Position numbers and translations under genes: made by a program
Notes under the pieces: generated by a model
Database searches by the model: none
Seen by the model: only the letters and a program-made list of their open reading frames with translations
Told to the model about the DNA's origin: nothing
NCBI GenBank assembly: GCA_045632265.1
Contig: JAZQWG010000017.1
Location: 1-50,704, forward strand
Direction: 5' to 3'
Source: Scatosoma sp045632265
Lineage (GTDB): Bacteria > Bacillota > Clostridia > Christensenellales > Borkfalkiaceae
Length of the DNA: 50,704 nt
In this document: in pieces, positions 1-7,942 of the stretch
How the letters are laid out: each line of letters begins with the position of its first letter
Position numbering within the stretch: position 1 is the stretch's first letter

Positions 1-363
1 ATGTTGATTCGTGCAAATAAAAAGCATAAAAACACTTTGTCTTTGTCCGATCCCGTGGGCACCGACAAGGATGGCAACGAGCTGACACTTATGGATTTGC
101 TCTTTGAAAAAGAGGACACCGTATTTCAAGAAGTAGAAAAAAGCGTTCAACGGGAACGATTGCTTAAAGAAATCAAAGCGATTTTAACGGATAGAGAATA
201 TACGATTATATGCCTTCGATACGCCTTAAAAGGTGGGATTCCTTTGCCGCAACGAGAGGTGGCGAAGGTGATGAAAATATCTCGTTCGTACATATCGAGA
301 ATTGAAAAACACGCGCTTGAAAAGCTGCGAGAAAAACTTACCGCGGAAGATTTTTTGGATTAA
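1..363 (+). CDS. Sporulation-type RNA polymerase sigma factor, C-terminal part (5' end outside window)
   Basis: This is the C-terminal 120 residues of a sigma-70 family factor of the SigE/SigK/SigG group. These factors direct RNA polymerase to compartment-specific sporulation promoters. The segment DPVGTDKDGNELTLMDLL matches the end of region 3 in SigE/SigK. Residues 52-115 form region 4 with the helix-turn-helix signature QREVAKVMKISRSYISRIEK, which reads the -35 element. Family members are about 230-260 residues, so the ATG at base 1 is almost certainly internal and the gene begins upstream of the window. SigE versus SigK cannot be settled from this part alone. A spo0A homologue at 40.6 kb supports a sporulating ancestry. 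Confidence 0.85.
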   Translation: MLIRANKKHKNTLSLSDPVGTDKDGNELTLMDLLFEKEDTVFQEVEKSVQRERLLKEIKAILTDREYTIICLRYALKGGIPLPQREVAKVMKISRSYISRIEKHALEKLREKLTAEDFLD

Positions 364-451
364 GCATAGCCTACAAGGGATATTTTTATAAAAAGGGTGC
401 AATTTTTTCCACAAAAAGGCAAAAAAAGGACAAAAAAATGCCTTCGCACAC

Positions 452-480
452 TTGAAATTTCTTTTTAAATATGTTATACT
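452..480 (+). promoter_or_regulatory. SigA-type promoter for the Fe-S scaffold/GGGtGRT operon
   Basis: TTGAAA (452-457) and TATACT (475-480) are separated by 17 bp. The predicted start near 487 gives a leader of about 100 nt. Confidence 0.7.
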
Positions 481-500
481 GTATTAAGTTTATGCGGTAA

Positions 501-543
501 ATTCGTTTATGCGTGCGTCAATAATGCGTGCGTGTAAACGAAT
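501..543 (+). promoter_or_regulatory. Stem-loop in the 5' leader with a direct repeat in its loop
   Basis: ATTCGTTTA (501-509) is exactly complementary to TAAACGAAT (535-543). The loop holds two copies of TGCGTGCGT (510-518 and 525-533). It lies between the promoter and the start codon at 591. It may stabilise or regulate the mRNA. No known riboswitch was recognised. Confidence 0.4.
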
Positions 544-590
544 CGTCTAAACGGTTGAATTTAGGAAAAAATATTTGGAGGAATTTCACA

Positions 591-1301
591 ATGACAATAT
601 CTCAAGATGTTGCACAAATGTTCTGCGTTGCGAAAGGCGCAGGCGTTGCTCGTCACGAAAACGCTGCTATTCCCGAAGAAGGCAAGTGGATTCATGCGAA
701 AGAAATTAAAGATATCAGCGGTTTCACGCACGGTATCGGTTGGTGCGCACCTCAACAAGGCGCTTGTAAACTTAGCTTGAACATCAAGCAAGGTATCATC
801 CAAGAAGCACTCGTTGAAACGATCGGCTGCTCGGGTATGACGCACTCTGCGGCAATGGCTGCGGAAATTTTGCCCGGTAAGACGCCTTTGGAAGCGCTCA
901 ATACCGACCTTGTTTGCGACGCAATCAACACGGCAATGAGAGAACTTTTCTTGCAAATCGTTTACGGACGTTCGCAATCCGCATTCTCCGACGACGGTCT
1001 TGCAATTGGCGCAGGTCTTGAAGACCTTGGTAAGGGCCATCGTTCGCAAGTTGGTACGATGTACTCCACGCTTCAAAAGGGCGTTAGATACCTCGAAATG
1101 GCTGAAGGCTACGTAACCCGTCTTGCACTTGATGCAAACAACGAAGTTATCGGCTACGAATTCGTTTCGCTTGGTAAGATGACCGACTTCATTAAGAAGG
1201 GTATGGAACCCAACGAAGCATACGCAAAATCTATGGGCCGTTACGGCAGATTTAGCGCGGAACAAGGTGCGGTGAAGTTCATCGACCCTCGTAAAGAATA
1301 A
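591..1301 (+). CDS. NifU/IscU-like iron-sulfur cluster assembly scaffold protein
   Basis: The 236-residue product resembles the clostridial group annotated as Fe-S cluster assembly scaffold proteins and encoded with GGGtGRT proteins. Possible cluster ligands are the cysteines in WCAPQQGAC, ETIGCSGM and LVC. The C-terminal half, with SLGKMTDFIKKGMEPNEAY, is specific to this group. The ATG at 591 is preferred because GGAGG sits at 577-581. A start at 528 would add 21 residues lacking family character and has no ribosome site. The stop is 14 bp before the next ATG, so the two genes are translated together. The exact biochemical role of the group is not known to me. Confidence 0.75.
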   Translation: MTISQDVAQMFCVAKGAGVARHENAAIPEEGKWIHAKEIKDISGFTHGIGWCAPQQGACKLSLNIKQGIIQEALVETIGCSGMTHSAAMAAEILPGKTPLEALNTDLVCDAINTAMRELFLQIVYGRSQSAFSDDGLAIGAGLEDLGKGHRSQVGTMYSTLQKGVRYLEMAEGYVTRLALDANNEVIGYEFVSLGKMTDFIKKGMEPNEAYAKSMGRYGRFSAEQGAVKFIDPRKE

Positions 1302-1315
1302 GGAGGACACGTAAA

Positions 1316-2317
1316 ATGGCTTTATTCGAAGGTTATGAAAGAAGAATTGATAAAATCAATGCAGTTCTTAAAGAATACGGTATCAATTCCGTAGAAGAAT
1401 GTAAAGAAATTTGCCTTGCAAAGGGTGTTGACTGCGACAAAATCGTACGCGCAGGACAACCTATTTGCTTTGAAAACGCAGTTTGGGCTTACACGGTAGG
1501 TTCGGCTATCGCTATCAAAAAAGGCTGCACGAAAGCAAGCGACGCAGCTGCTGCAATCGGTATCGGTTTACAAGCTTTCTGTATCCCTGGCTCCGTTGCT
1601 CAAAACCGTCAAGTAGGTCTTGGTCACGGTAACCTTGGCGCAATGCTTTTGTCCGATGAAACGGAATGCTTCTGCTTCCTTGCTGGTCACGAATCTTTCG
1701 CAGCAGCAGAAGGCGCAATTTCCATCGCGCTTAACGCAAACAAAGTAAGAAAACAACCCCTTCGCGTTGTATTGAACGGTCTTGGTAAAGACGCAGCGTA
1801 TATCATTTCGAGAATCAACGGCTTCACGTTTGTTGAAACGGAATTTGACCACGCAACCGAAACGGTTAAAGTTGTATATGAAAAGGCGTTCTCCGACGGC
1901 GATAGAGCAAAAGTTAAATGCTATGGCGCTGACTCCGTATCCGAAGGTGTTGCTATCATGAAGCTTGAAAACGTTGGCGTTTCCATCACCGGTAACTCCA
2001 CGAACCCCACGAGATTCCAACACCCCGTTGCTGGTACGTACAAGAAATGGTGCGTTGAAAACGGCGTGAAGTACTTCTCCGTTGCTTCTGGTGGTGGTAC
2101 GGGTAGAACGTTGCACCCCGACAACATGGCAGCAGGTCCCGCTTCCTATGGTATGACGGATACGATGTGCCGTATGCACTCCGATGCACAATTCGCAGGT
2201 AGCTCTTCCGTTCCCGCTCACGTAGAAATGATGGGCTTGATCGGTGCTGGTAACAACCCCATGGTTGGTATGACGGTTGCTTGCGCAGTTGCTATCGAAG
2301 AAGCAATGAAAGCGTAA
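1316..2317 (+). CDS. GGGtGRT protein
   Basis: The 333-residue protein contains the family-defining motif GGGTGRTLHPDN near residue 263. A glycine-rich C-terminus (GLIGAGNNPMVGMTVACA) follows. The family is widespread in anaerobic Clostridia and next to a NifU-like scaffold, as here. No reaction is established that I can name. AGGAGG lies just upstream (1302-1307), and the gene is the second of a two-gene operon closed by a hairpin at 2354-2379. The pairing with a scaffold-like protein suggests a metal- or sulfur-related role, which is inference. Confidence 0.8.
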   Translation: MALFEGYERRIDKINAVLKEYGINSVEECKEICLAKGVDCDKIVRAGQPICFENAVWAYTVGSAIAIKKGCTKASDAAAAIGIGLQAFCIPGSVAQNRQVGLGHGNLGAMLLSDETECFCFLAGHESFAAAEGAISIALNANKVRKQPLRVVLNGLGKDAAYIISRINGFTFVETEFDHATETVKVVYEKAFSDGDRAKVKCYGADSVSEGVAIMKLENVGVSITGNSTNPTRFQHPVAGTYKKWCVENGVKYFSVASGGGTGRTLHPDNMAAGPASYGMTDTMCRMHSDAQFAGSSSVPAHVEMMGLIGAGNNPMVGMTVACAVAIEEAMKA

Positions 2318-2353
2318 ATTCTTTATTGTTGCGTAGAAATTAGTAAAAAATTG

Positions 2354-2387
2354 TTGGACACGTCGTTTGACGTGTCCAATATATTTA
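2354..2387 (+). terminator. Hairpin terminator of the scaffold/GGGtGRT operon
   Basis: An 11-bp perfect stem (2354-2364 with 2369-2379, loop GTTT) is followed by TATATTT. The T-tract is short, so it may be leaky into the small downstream gene. Confidence 0.65.
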
Positions 2388-2421
2388 GAAAAATACGAAT
2401 AAGGAAAAAGGGAATTTGATT

Positions 2422-2637
2422 ATGGAATATCAAATGAATGGTTCGCAAAAATTATGTGCAACGTGCGAATACTGGATGGGGACAAGACAACCCAACTGGA
2501 TTAGTACGCACGTAATTCTTCCCGACCAAAGCATTAAAGGCAAATGTTGGTGCTTAAACGGTCCACACGCCCGCGCGGAAAGACTTAGCAATCATACAAC
2601 GTGTAGTTGCTATAAAAAATGGTCGGTACTTAAATAA
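2422..2637 (+). CDS. Small cysteine-rich protein of unknown function
   Basis: The 71-residue protein has six cysteines as CATC, CWC and CSC pairs plus several Trp and His residues, which suggests a small zinc- or iron-binding fold. ATG 2422 follows AAAAAGGGA; a TTG two codons earlier is less likely. It lies 104 bp after the GGGtGRT gene, beyond a weak terminator, and is followed by its own terminator. I do not recognise a named family. Confidence 0.55.
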   Translation: MEYQMNGSQKLCATCEYWMGTRQPNWISTHVILPDQSIKGKCWCLNGPHARAERLSNHTTCSCYKKWSVLK

Positions 2638-2650
2638 TTCTTAAAACTTA

Positions 2651-2690
2651 AAAACCCGTGTATGCTACAAGCAAACGCGGGTTTTATTAT
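2651..2690 (+). terminator. Rho-independent terminator after the small Cys-rich gene
   Basis: AAAACCCG (2651-2658) pairs with CGGGTTTT (2678-2685), extended by one wobble and one G-C pair. It is followed by ATTATAC. Confidence 0.65.
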
Positions 2691-2697
2691 ACAACAA

Positions 2698-2722
2698 AAA
2701 AACACCCTGTTAGGGTGTTTTT
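2698..2722 (-). terminator. Terminator of tRNA-Val (also usable on the plus strand)
   Basis: ACACCCT (2702-2708) pairs with AGGGTGT (2712-2718), flanked by A and T runs that extend the stem and provide a U-tract in both directions. Confidence 0.75.
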
Positions 2723-2725
2723 ATT

Positions 2726-2802
<77 letters not shown>

Positions 2803-2818
2803 AAGCGATTACTTTGTT

Positions 2819-2847
2819 ATTATAACAAATTATAAATGTATCGTCAA
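2819..2847 (-). promoter_or_regulatory. Promoter of tRNA-Val
   Basis: On the minus strand TTGACG (2847-2842) and TATAAT (2824-2819) are separated by 17 bp, just upstream of the tRNA 5' end at 2802. Confidence 0.8.
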
Positions 2848-2867
2848 TCGTTTTTTACGGCAAATAA

Positions 2868-2897
2868 AAAATCCCTTTGAAAAAACAAAGGGATTTT
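2868..2897 (-). terminator. Terminator of the PadR-coiled-coil gene
   Basis: A 12-bp perfect stem (2868-2879 with 2886-2897) is followed on the minus strand by a run of T. It lies 13 bp after the stop codon. Confidence 0.85.
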
Positions 2898-2909
2898 TAC
2901 GTTTGTGTT

Positions 2910-5543
2910 TTAATTTCTTTCCTTGCTTTCTTTCGTGGAAAGTAAACGGAAGAAGATAGCGAAGAAAAGGATATTCGTCAAATACACTACGGGGAAGACG
3001 ATAAAGGAAAGAAGTTGCGAAGGGTTGGACATTTCCGCTTTGCAATATACGGCAATCATTGTCGTAATCAAAATGCAAATGACCAAAATCACTGCCGCCG
3101 TCAAAAGATAGGGGGCGTGTTTTTTACGTCTTGCACGGGGACGGAAACCGCAAGCATTCAATACGGCACATACGATAAAGAGAGTGAAACCGATACCAAA
3201 ACCAACTGCGGGGTATGCCACCGAAACGCCTAAAAGGTCTTTCAAGAAGAAAGCCAACAAACTTTCAAATACGATAATGCAGAAGATGATAAACGACGTT
3301 CTATAAAGCGTTTTGCCTAAATTATACACGCCGCCACCGCTTGTAGGTTTGCTTTCTTTCGCTTCCGCATAGCTTACGCCGTGCATATTGCCCGCAATGT
3401 TAAGTTTAATGCCTTCCGCTTGCGCACGTTCTTTCAAATCAAGTTGTTCGCTCGCTTGAGAAACGGGGGAGTTTTGCGTATAGTTGTAAGCGTTTTGTTG
3501 ATATACGCTTGCCGATTGTCTATTTTGCAATTCTCTTGCCGCAGCGTTTACGCTGTTTTCTCTTTGCGTAAGTGCCATTTCGCGTTCTTGCAATTCGCCT
3601 ATCTTGCGTTGCAATGCTTGTTGTTCTTCATTGGCAAATTGTTGGAATTCTTCACGAGTTTTTTCCGCTTCTTCCAAGTCCTTTTCAAACATAGCTTTCT
3701 TTGTTTCAAAAGCGGCTTGTTCTTCTTCAAGCGCACGCACGCGTTCAGCGTACAAGGCTTCTTCCTTTTGGAAGTCTTCTTTTTCCTTTTCAAACGCCGC
3801 AAGACTTTCGTTGAAAAGTTTTACTTGTGCGTTGTAGGAACTTAACTTTTCAGCAAAGTCAAATTGTTCAGCCGAAAGGGCATTTTTTCTCGTAATAAAA
3901 TCGAGTTGTTGTTGATTGTAGATGGATTGACGAGCAGACAATTCTTTTTGTTGTTGTAAAACAACTGCCATTTCGTCTTGCAATTTTTGATGACTGATGG
4001 CTAATTCTTCTTCACGAACTTCCAAATCAGCGTTCTTTTTGTTGTATTCTTCTTTTGTTGCGGCGGTCACCGTTTCTTTCGTGTCAATCTTTTGACGTTG
4101 TTCGTCCAAACGATATTCAAGTTGCGCAATTTCGTACGTTTTCTTGTCGATTTCCGTTCTTTCCGCTTGCAAACTGTCACGAAGGGCGCTCAATTCCGCT
4201 TTTTCCGCTTCAAGTGTTGCACGTGCTTCTTCCAAAGCGGCGTTGTCGCCACGAAGGGTATCTCTTTCTACTTGTATAATATCAAGTTGCGTTTGCAAAT
4301 CTTCTTTTTCTTCTTCCAAAGCAGCTTTTTGCGCTTCAAAGTCGGATTTTTCAGCTTGCCAGCTTTCGTATTCGGTTTTGTATTGCGCAGCAACTTCTTC
4401 AAGACGGCGTTTTTCAAGCTCAATCTTTTCTTTGCTTGCTTCAATCTTTGATTGTTGCGCACGGATTTCCAAGTTGCGGTTGTAGAACTCGGTGGTGCGC
4501 ATTTCTTGCTCGTTTTTAAGGAGCGCAATCGTATTTTCTTGCGAGGTGATCGCTGTATTTAAGGAAGCGATTAACGCTTTTTGGTCTTCAAGTTCGTTTT
4601 GTGCAGCCGCAAGCCGTTCTTTCGCTTCTTCAAGTTGTGCATTGTCCACAAGTTGCGAATTATTTGCTTGTTCTTTTAATTGCGCGTTTTCTTCTTGTAA
4701 GGTGGAAAGGGCGTTTCGTGTGTTCGCCAACTCTTGTTCCTTTTCGTTAAACGCAGTTGCTTGGACTTCCAAAAGTTGTTTCAATTCGACGATTTCTTTA
4801 TTTTGGATGGATAAAGACGTTTTTGCTTGTTCAATTTCCGCTTCCTTTTGAGCGAGCAACGCTTCTTTGTTGGCAATATCCGCTTCCTTTTCAAGCAACG
4901 CGTTTTGTTTTTCTTCAAGTAGCTTGGATTGATTTTCTACTTGTTCTTTCAATTCCAAGAAATCGCTCTTTTGGGAAACGATTGAAGAACTTTGCGTAGC
5001 AAGCAATGCTCTTTCACGCTGCAATTCGTTTTTAAGGCTGTTAAGCGCAATTTTTTCTTCTTCTAAAGCGCTTTCTCTTGCTGCAAGCGCACGCTTTAGC
5101 TCAGTGAGTTCCGTTTGCTTGTCGGTAATAAAGGAGAAATCGTAATGTGCGCTGCCGTCGGAAATAAGGCTGTCGATAATCGTTCTCGAATATTCCCAAG
5201 CCGTAAGGTTTTTCTCGGTGAAAAGTTTGCCGTCTTCAGTAAGCGAGAAGTATTTTCTTCTGCCACCGTTGGAATAATCGCCGTAGTAAGATTGTACGTA
5301 GGAAAGACCTTCCAAACGCTTCAAAGCGCTGTAAAGGGTAGGCTCTTTGATGATGTACAAGCCGCCGCTTTTCTTCTTAATTTCGCTGATAATGTCATAG
5401 CCGTATTTGTCGCCGTCGTAAAGACTGCGTAAAATAATCGTATTGATGTGGCCACGAATAAGGTCGGCGCTAATGCCAAGGTTTTGTTCTTCGCCACCCG
5501 TCAACGCATTATTTTCCGCCACTAAAAGTTCTTTTTCTTCCAT
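2910..5543 (-). CDS. PadR-type winged-helix protein fused to a long coiled coil and four C-terminal membrane segments
   Basis: Residues 23-115 are a PadR winged-helix domain (LGISADLIRGHINTIILRSL, KEPTLYSALKRLEGL, GGRRKYFSLTEDG). From about residue 140 to 690 the protein is an almost unbroken heptad-rich, Glu/Lys/Gln-rich coiled coil. After a Ser/Gln/Asn-rich linker, the last 135 residues hold four hydrophobic stretches (TSFIIFCIIVF..., VGFGIGFTLFIV..., LLTAAVILVICIL..., FIVFPVVYLTNIL...). PadR proteins are normally soluble dimers of 100-200 residues that repress detoxification or efflux genes. This architecture would tether DNA binding to the membrane through a rod. AGGAG lies 7 nt before the ATG. 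The gene is monocistronic, with its own promoter and terminator. Its regulatory target is unknown. Confidence 0.85.
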   Translation of the reverse strand: MEEKELLVAENNALTGGEEQNLGISADLIRGHINTIILRSLYDGDKYGYDIISEIKKKSGGLYIIKEPTLYSALKRLEGLSYVQSYYGDYSNGGRRKYFSLTEDGKLFTEKNLTAWEYSRTIIDSLISDGSAHYDFSFITDKQTELTELKRALAARESALEEEKIALNSLKNELQRERALLATQSSSIVSQKSDFLELKEQVENQSKLLEEKQNALLEKEADIANKEALLAQKEAEIEQAKTSLSIQNKEIVELKQLLEVQATAFNEKEQELANTRNALSTLQEENAQLKEQANNSQLVDNAQLEEAKERLAAAQNELEDQKALIASLNTAITSQENTIALLKNEQEMRTTEFYNRNLEIRAQQSKIEASKEKIELEKRRLEEVAAQYKTEYESWQAEKSDFEAQKAALEEEKEDLQTQLDIIQVERDTLRGDNAALEEARATLEAEKAELSALRDSLQAERTEIDKKTYEIAQLEYRLDEQRQKIDTKETVTAATKEEYNKKNADLEVREEELAISHQKLQDEMAVVLQQQKELSARQSIYNQQQLDFITRKNALSAEQFDFAEKLSSYNAQVKLFNESLAAFEKEKEDFQKEEALYAERVRALEEEQAAFETKKAMFEKDLEEAEKTREEFQQFANEEQQALQRKIGELQEREMALTQRENSVNAAARELQNRQSASVYQQNAYNYTQNSPVSQASEQLDLKERAQAEGIKLNIAGNMHGVSYAEAKESKPTSGGGVYNLGKTLYRTSFIIFCIIVFESLLAFFLKDLLGVSVAYPAVGFGIGFTLFIVCAVLNACGFRPRARRKKHAPYLLTAAVILVICILITTMIAVYCKAEMSNPSQLLSFIVFPVVYLTNILFFAIFFRLLSTKESKERN

Positions 5544-5628
5544 TGCTTTCTCCTATGTTTTAGAGCTATTTCAGATAGAATACACTTAAAATCTAAAGGG
5601 TGCACACGTTTTCACATATACACATAGT

Positions 5629-5657
5629 ATTATATCACAAATAGATAATATTGTCAA
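5629..5657 (-). promoter_or_regulatory. Promoter of the PadR-coiled-coil gene
   Basis: On the minus strand TTGACA (5657-5652) and TATAAT (5634-5629) are exactly 17 bp apart. This predicts a leader of about 80 nt. The strength is notable for a regulator gene. Confidence 0.82.
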
Positions 5658-5716
5658 CTGTATCAATGAAAAAATAGACGTACACAAAGCTTTTTTCTTC
5701 TTTTCACAAAAGGGGC

Positions 5717-5745
5717 TTGACTTTTTTATAAAAAAGTCTTATAAT
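5717..5745 (+). promoter_or_regulatory. Promoter placing the transcription start at the thioesterase ATG (leaderless)
   Basis: TTGACT (5717-5722) and TATAAT (5740-5745) are 17 bp apart. Transcription should start near 5752, while the ATG is at 5755. No ribosome-binding site precedes the ATG. Confidence 0.75.
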
Positions 5746-5754
5746 GGTTTCACT

Positions 5755-6498
5755 ATGGAAAAATACGTACACACAAGAGAATTTCAAATCAAATATAGAG
5801 AAGCGGATTTCAAGGATAATTTGAAGCCGTCGGGTGCGCTTGCATACATGGAAGAAGTGGCTTCTTCGGGTGCGGACGATATTCATCTTGGCTATCACGA
5901 CATTGCGCCAAAGGGCTGGGTGTTTATCATCAGCAACACTTGTTTCGAGTTTTTGCGCCCTATGAAAGTGGGGGAAAAGTTGTCAGCGCAAACGTGGCCG
6001 TCTATTCCATCCTACGTCATTTTTGAAAGACAATATCGTTTTTTAGACGAGCAAGATAACGTCACCGTAAACGCCGTTTCTCGTTGGTGTTTGATAGACG
6101 TAAACACGGGCAAGGTATTGCCGTCCAAAACCATTGACAATCAAGATTATTCTACGTATAACACCGATAAGGTACTTACGGATATTCAATGGAAAATTCG
6201 TTCCTTTGCTTGGCAGGAAGAAAAGCCTCGTTTCGTGATTACGATTGCTAATTCCGAATACGATCATAATATGCACGTAAACAATACTCGCTACGCCGAT
6301 TATTGCATGAACACATTTAGCGTGGAAGAATTGAAAGAAATGGCGGTGAAACGCTTTTCCATTTCCTATGCAAAACAATGCAAGGAAGGGGATATTTTGC
6401 GCTTTTATCGTAAAAAAGAAGACGAGAAAAATTATTTGATGCTTGGCGTAAACGAAGCGGACGAAATCGTCGTGCAAGCAAGCGTTTTATTTGAGTAA
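5755..6498 (+). CDS. Acyl-ACP thioesterase (FatA/FatB family)
   Basis: This 247-residue double-hotdog enzyme hydrolyses acyl-ACP and releases free fatty acids in the cytoplasm. The N-terminal hotdog starts at EFQIKYREADFKDNLKPSG. The second contains the catalytic-type motif DHNMHVNNTRYADY near residues 166-179. Length matches bacterial members. The start fits the family N-terminus, so the lack of a ribosome site reflects a leaderless mRNA rather than a misplaced start. It is followed after 14 bp by the ArgJ-like gene, probably co-transcribed. Confidence 0.88.
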   Translation: MEKYVHTREFQIKYREADFKDNLKPSGALAYMEEVASSGADDIHLGYHDIAPKGWVFIISNTCFEFLRPMKVGEKLSAQTWPSIPSYVIFERQYRFLDEQDNVTVNAVSRWCLIDVNTGKVLPSKTIDNQDYSTYNTDKVLTDIQWKIRSFAWQEEKPRFVITIANSEYDHNMHVNNTRYADYCMNTFSVEELKEMAVKRFSISYAKQCKEGDILRFYRKKEDEKNYLMLGVNEADEIVVQASVLFE

Positions 6499-6512
6499 AA
6501 AAAGGAAAAAGT

Positions 6513-7691
6513 ATGCGAAAGAACGGTGTAAATAGAGAATTAACGCCGATAGATGGTGGAATTTGTGCGCCTTGCGGGTTTTACGCGAGCGACGTTTATT
6601 GCGCAAACGTAGGGGAAGAAAAGCCCTCTTTTGCCGTAGTTTTGGCGGAAAAACGTTGCGAAACGGCGTATTTGCCTTCCCTTTCGACAAACGTAAGCGC
6701 ATTTGTTTCTCTTTCGCAAATCCATACGCAAAAATGCCTGTCAAGCGCCGTGCTTGTGTACAATGTCGCGGCTTCTACGCAAGGGGAAAAGGAAGACGAT
6801 TTAGCGGAAAAGATAAGCCGTTTTTACGCCCCTGCGCTTAAAATAGATAGAAACGAATTGTTGCTTGTTTCCACGGGTGAATATGGTAAAAAATTAGAGC
6901 TTTCCACCTTTGAAAACGTTGCAAAAACGATTTTGAAAAATAAGGGAATTAAAGAACAAAATTCTTTGGCGGTGGCAAAGGTTTTAGACGAAAATAATGC
7001 AAATCAGCTTGCTTTTTCCTTTGAACTTGGCGACATCGTTTGTAAAATCGGCGCAGTATTTTGCGGTGGAATTGACGAAACCAAACCTTTGGTTTGTATG
7101 TTGACGACGGACGTCGATATTTGCTCGAAACTCTTGCAAAAAGCGTTAAAAGCGGCGTTTATGGACGGGTTTAATATGCTTGGTGGTAGAATTGATACGC
7201 CCAACGATTGCGTGTTTGCTTTGGCAAGCAAGCGTGCGGGAAACTGGCGAATTTCCGAAAACAACAGCGATTATCAAAAGTTCGCTTATGCGCTTAACGA
7301 AGTTGTGAAAAGAATTTGTGAACGTATGGCAAAAGCGAAAGGAAAGGTGCTTTCTTGCAAGGTTTTGGGCGCAAAATCGAAAGTGTCGGCAAGAGAAATT
7401 TCCAAAGCCGTCGTATCGTCTTCGATTGTAAAAGACTCGCTTGAAAAAAGAAATATGGACACGCAAGCCGTGATTGCTTTGACGTTGTCGTGCAATGAAA
7501 AAGTGGCGATGGACAAGCTTTCCATTTCCTATTCGGCGGGCGATTTAGAAATCGTTGCGTTTGAGGATAATAGGGAAATTGCGATTGCGGAAAATATCAC
7601 CGAAACGCTGTTTGGAAATGAAAAATTAGAAATAATTATCAATCTCAACGAGGGCAATTATTCGGCGAGCGCAATCGGCAGTTTTGCTTAA
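6513..7691 (+). CDS. Divergent ArgJ-like (ornithine/glutamate acetyltransferase fold) protein
   Basis: The 392-residue length and order of landmarks match ArgJ: GGICAPCGF at the start, LVSTGEYGKK for STGVIG, MLTTDVDI for MLxFxTTD, and IDTPNDCVF for DGDTSTND. Normal ArgJ is a self-cleaving Ntn-type enzyme moving acetyl groups between ornithine and glutamate. Here the cleavage site PNMATML reads KPLVCML, so the new N-terminal nucleophile would be Cys195 instead of Thr. The oxyanion segments NSGNANA and AKGSGMI are not conserved. No other arginine gene is adjacent, although carAB follows. It may be a catalytically altered paralogue with another substrate. Family assignment is good; function is uncertain. 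Confidence 0.7.
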   Translation: MRKNGVNRELTPIDGGICAPCGFYASDVYCANVGEEKPSFAVVLAEKRCETAYLPSLSTNVSAFVSLSQIHTQKCLSSAVLVYNVAASTQGEKEDDLAEKISRFYAPALKIDRNELLLVSTGEYGKKLELSTFENVAKTILKNKGIKEQNSLAVAKVLDENNANQLAFSFELGDIVCKIGAVFCGGIDETKPLVCMLTTDVDICSKLLQKALKAAFMDGFNMLGGRIDTPNDCVFALASKRAGNWRISENNSDYQKFAYALNEVVKRICERMAKAKGKVLSCKVLGAKSKVSAREISKAVVSSSIVKDSLEKRNMDTQAVIALTLSCNEKVAMDKLSISYSAGDLEIVAFEDNREIAIAENITETLFGNEKLEIIINLNEGNYSASAIGSFA

Positions 7692-7768
7692 CGATAGCGC
7701 GCGTGTATATATAGTTAAATTTAGTAAAAATTTTTTTCTAAAAAATGTCGCAAAAACCCGTTGAAAGG

Positions 7769-7797
7769 TTGACATACAAATTCGTGTATGATATAAT
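7769..7797 (+). promoter_or_regulatory. Promoter of the carAB leader
   Basis: TTGACA (7769-7774) and TATAAT (7792-7797) match the consensus with a 17-bp spacer. The predicted start near 7804 gives a leader of about 230 nt before carA. Confidence 0.85.
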
Positions 7798-7825
7798 GAT
7801 AAAAATTGACAGGTGAACTTGAAAA

Positions 7826-7942
7826 ATGTTGAAAGATTACGGTGTAAAATTGCATGAAACCGCTCACACGGAAACGATTGTGAACGGCGGTGCTCGTTTT
7901 TCCATTTTTCAAATTATTTCGTTTTTTTCTAAAGGGGACTGA
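7826..7942 (+). CDS. Putative 38-residue leader peptide of the carAB attenuator
   Basis: ATG 7826 is preceded by AGGTGA (7811-7816). The ORF runs 38 codons and ends at TGA 7940-7942, inside the 5' arm of the terminator hairpin. The second half is U-rich: many Phe/Ile codons lie in the tract 7897-7929. A ribosome reaching the end would cover the terminator stem. In E. coli pyrBI a translated leader peptide with a U-rich pause region couples UTP level to termination in this way. Assignment rests on layout only; the peptide has no recognisable family. Confidence 0.6.
   Translation: MLKDYGVKLHETAHTETIVNGGARFSIFQIISFFSKGD
7860..7887 (+). promoter_or_regulatory. Candidate pause hairpin upstream of the U-rich tract
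   Basis: Bases 7860-7868 pair with 7879-7887 (nine positions, one C-A mismatch), ending 9 nt before the U-rich tract. In pyrBI-type leaders a pause hairpin sits in this position. Confidence 0.5.

Noticed and set aside
3400..5100. Low-complexity or assembly artefact in the coiled-coil gene
   Set aside because: Heptads vary in sequence, no exact long repeats occur, and the frame is open from the PadR domain to the membrane segments.
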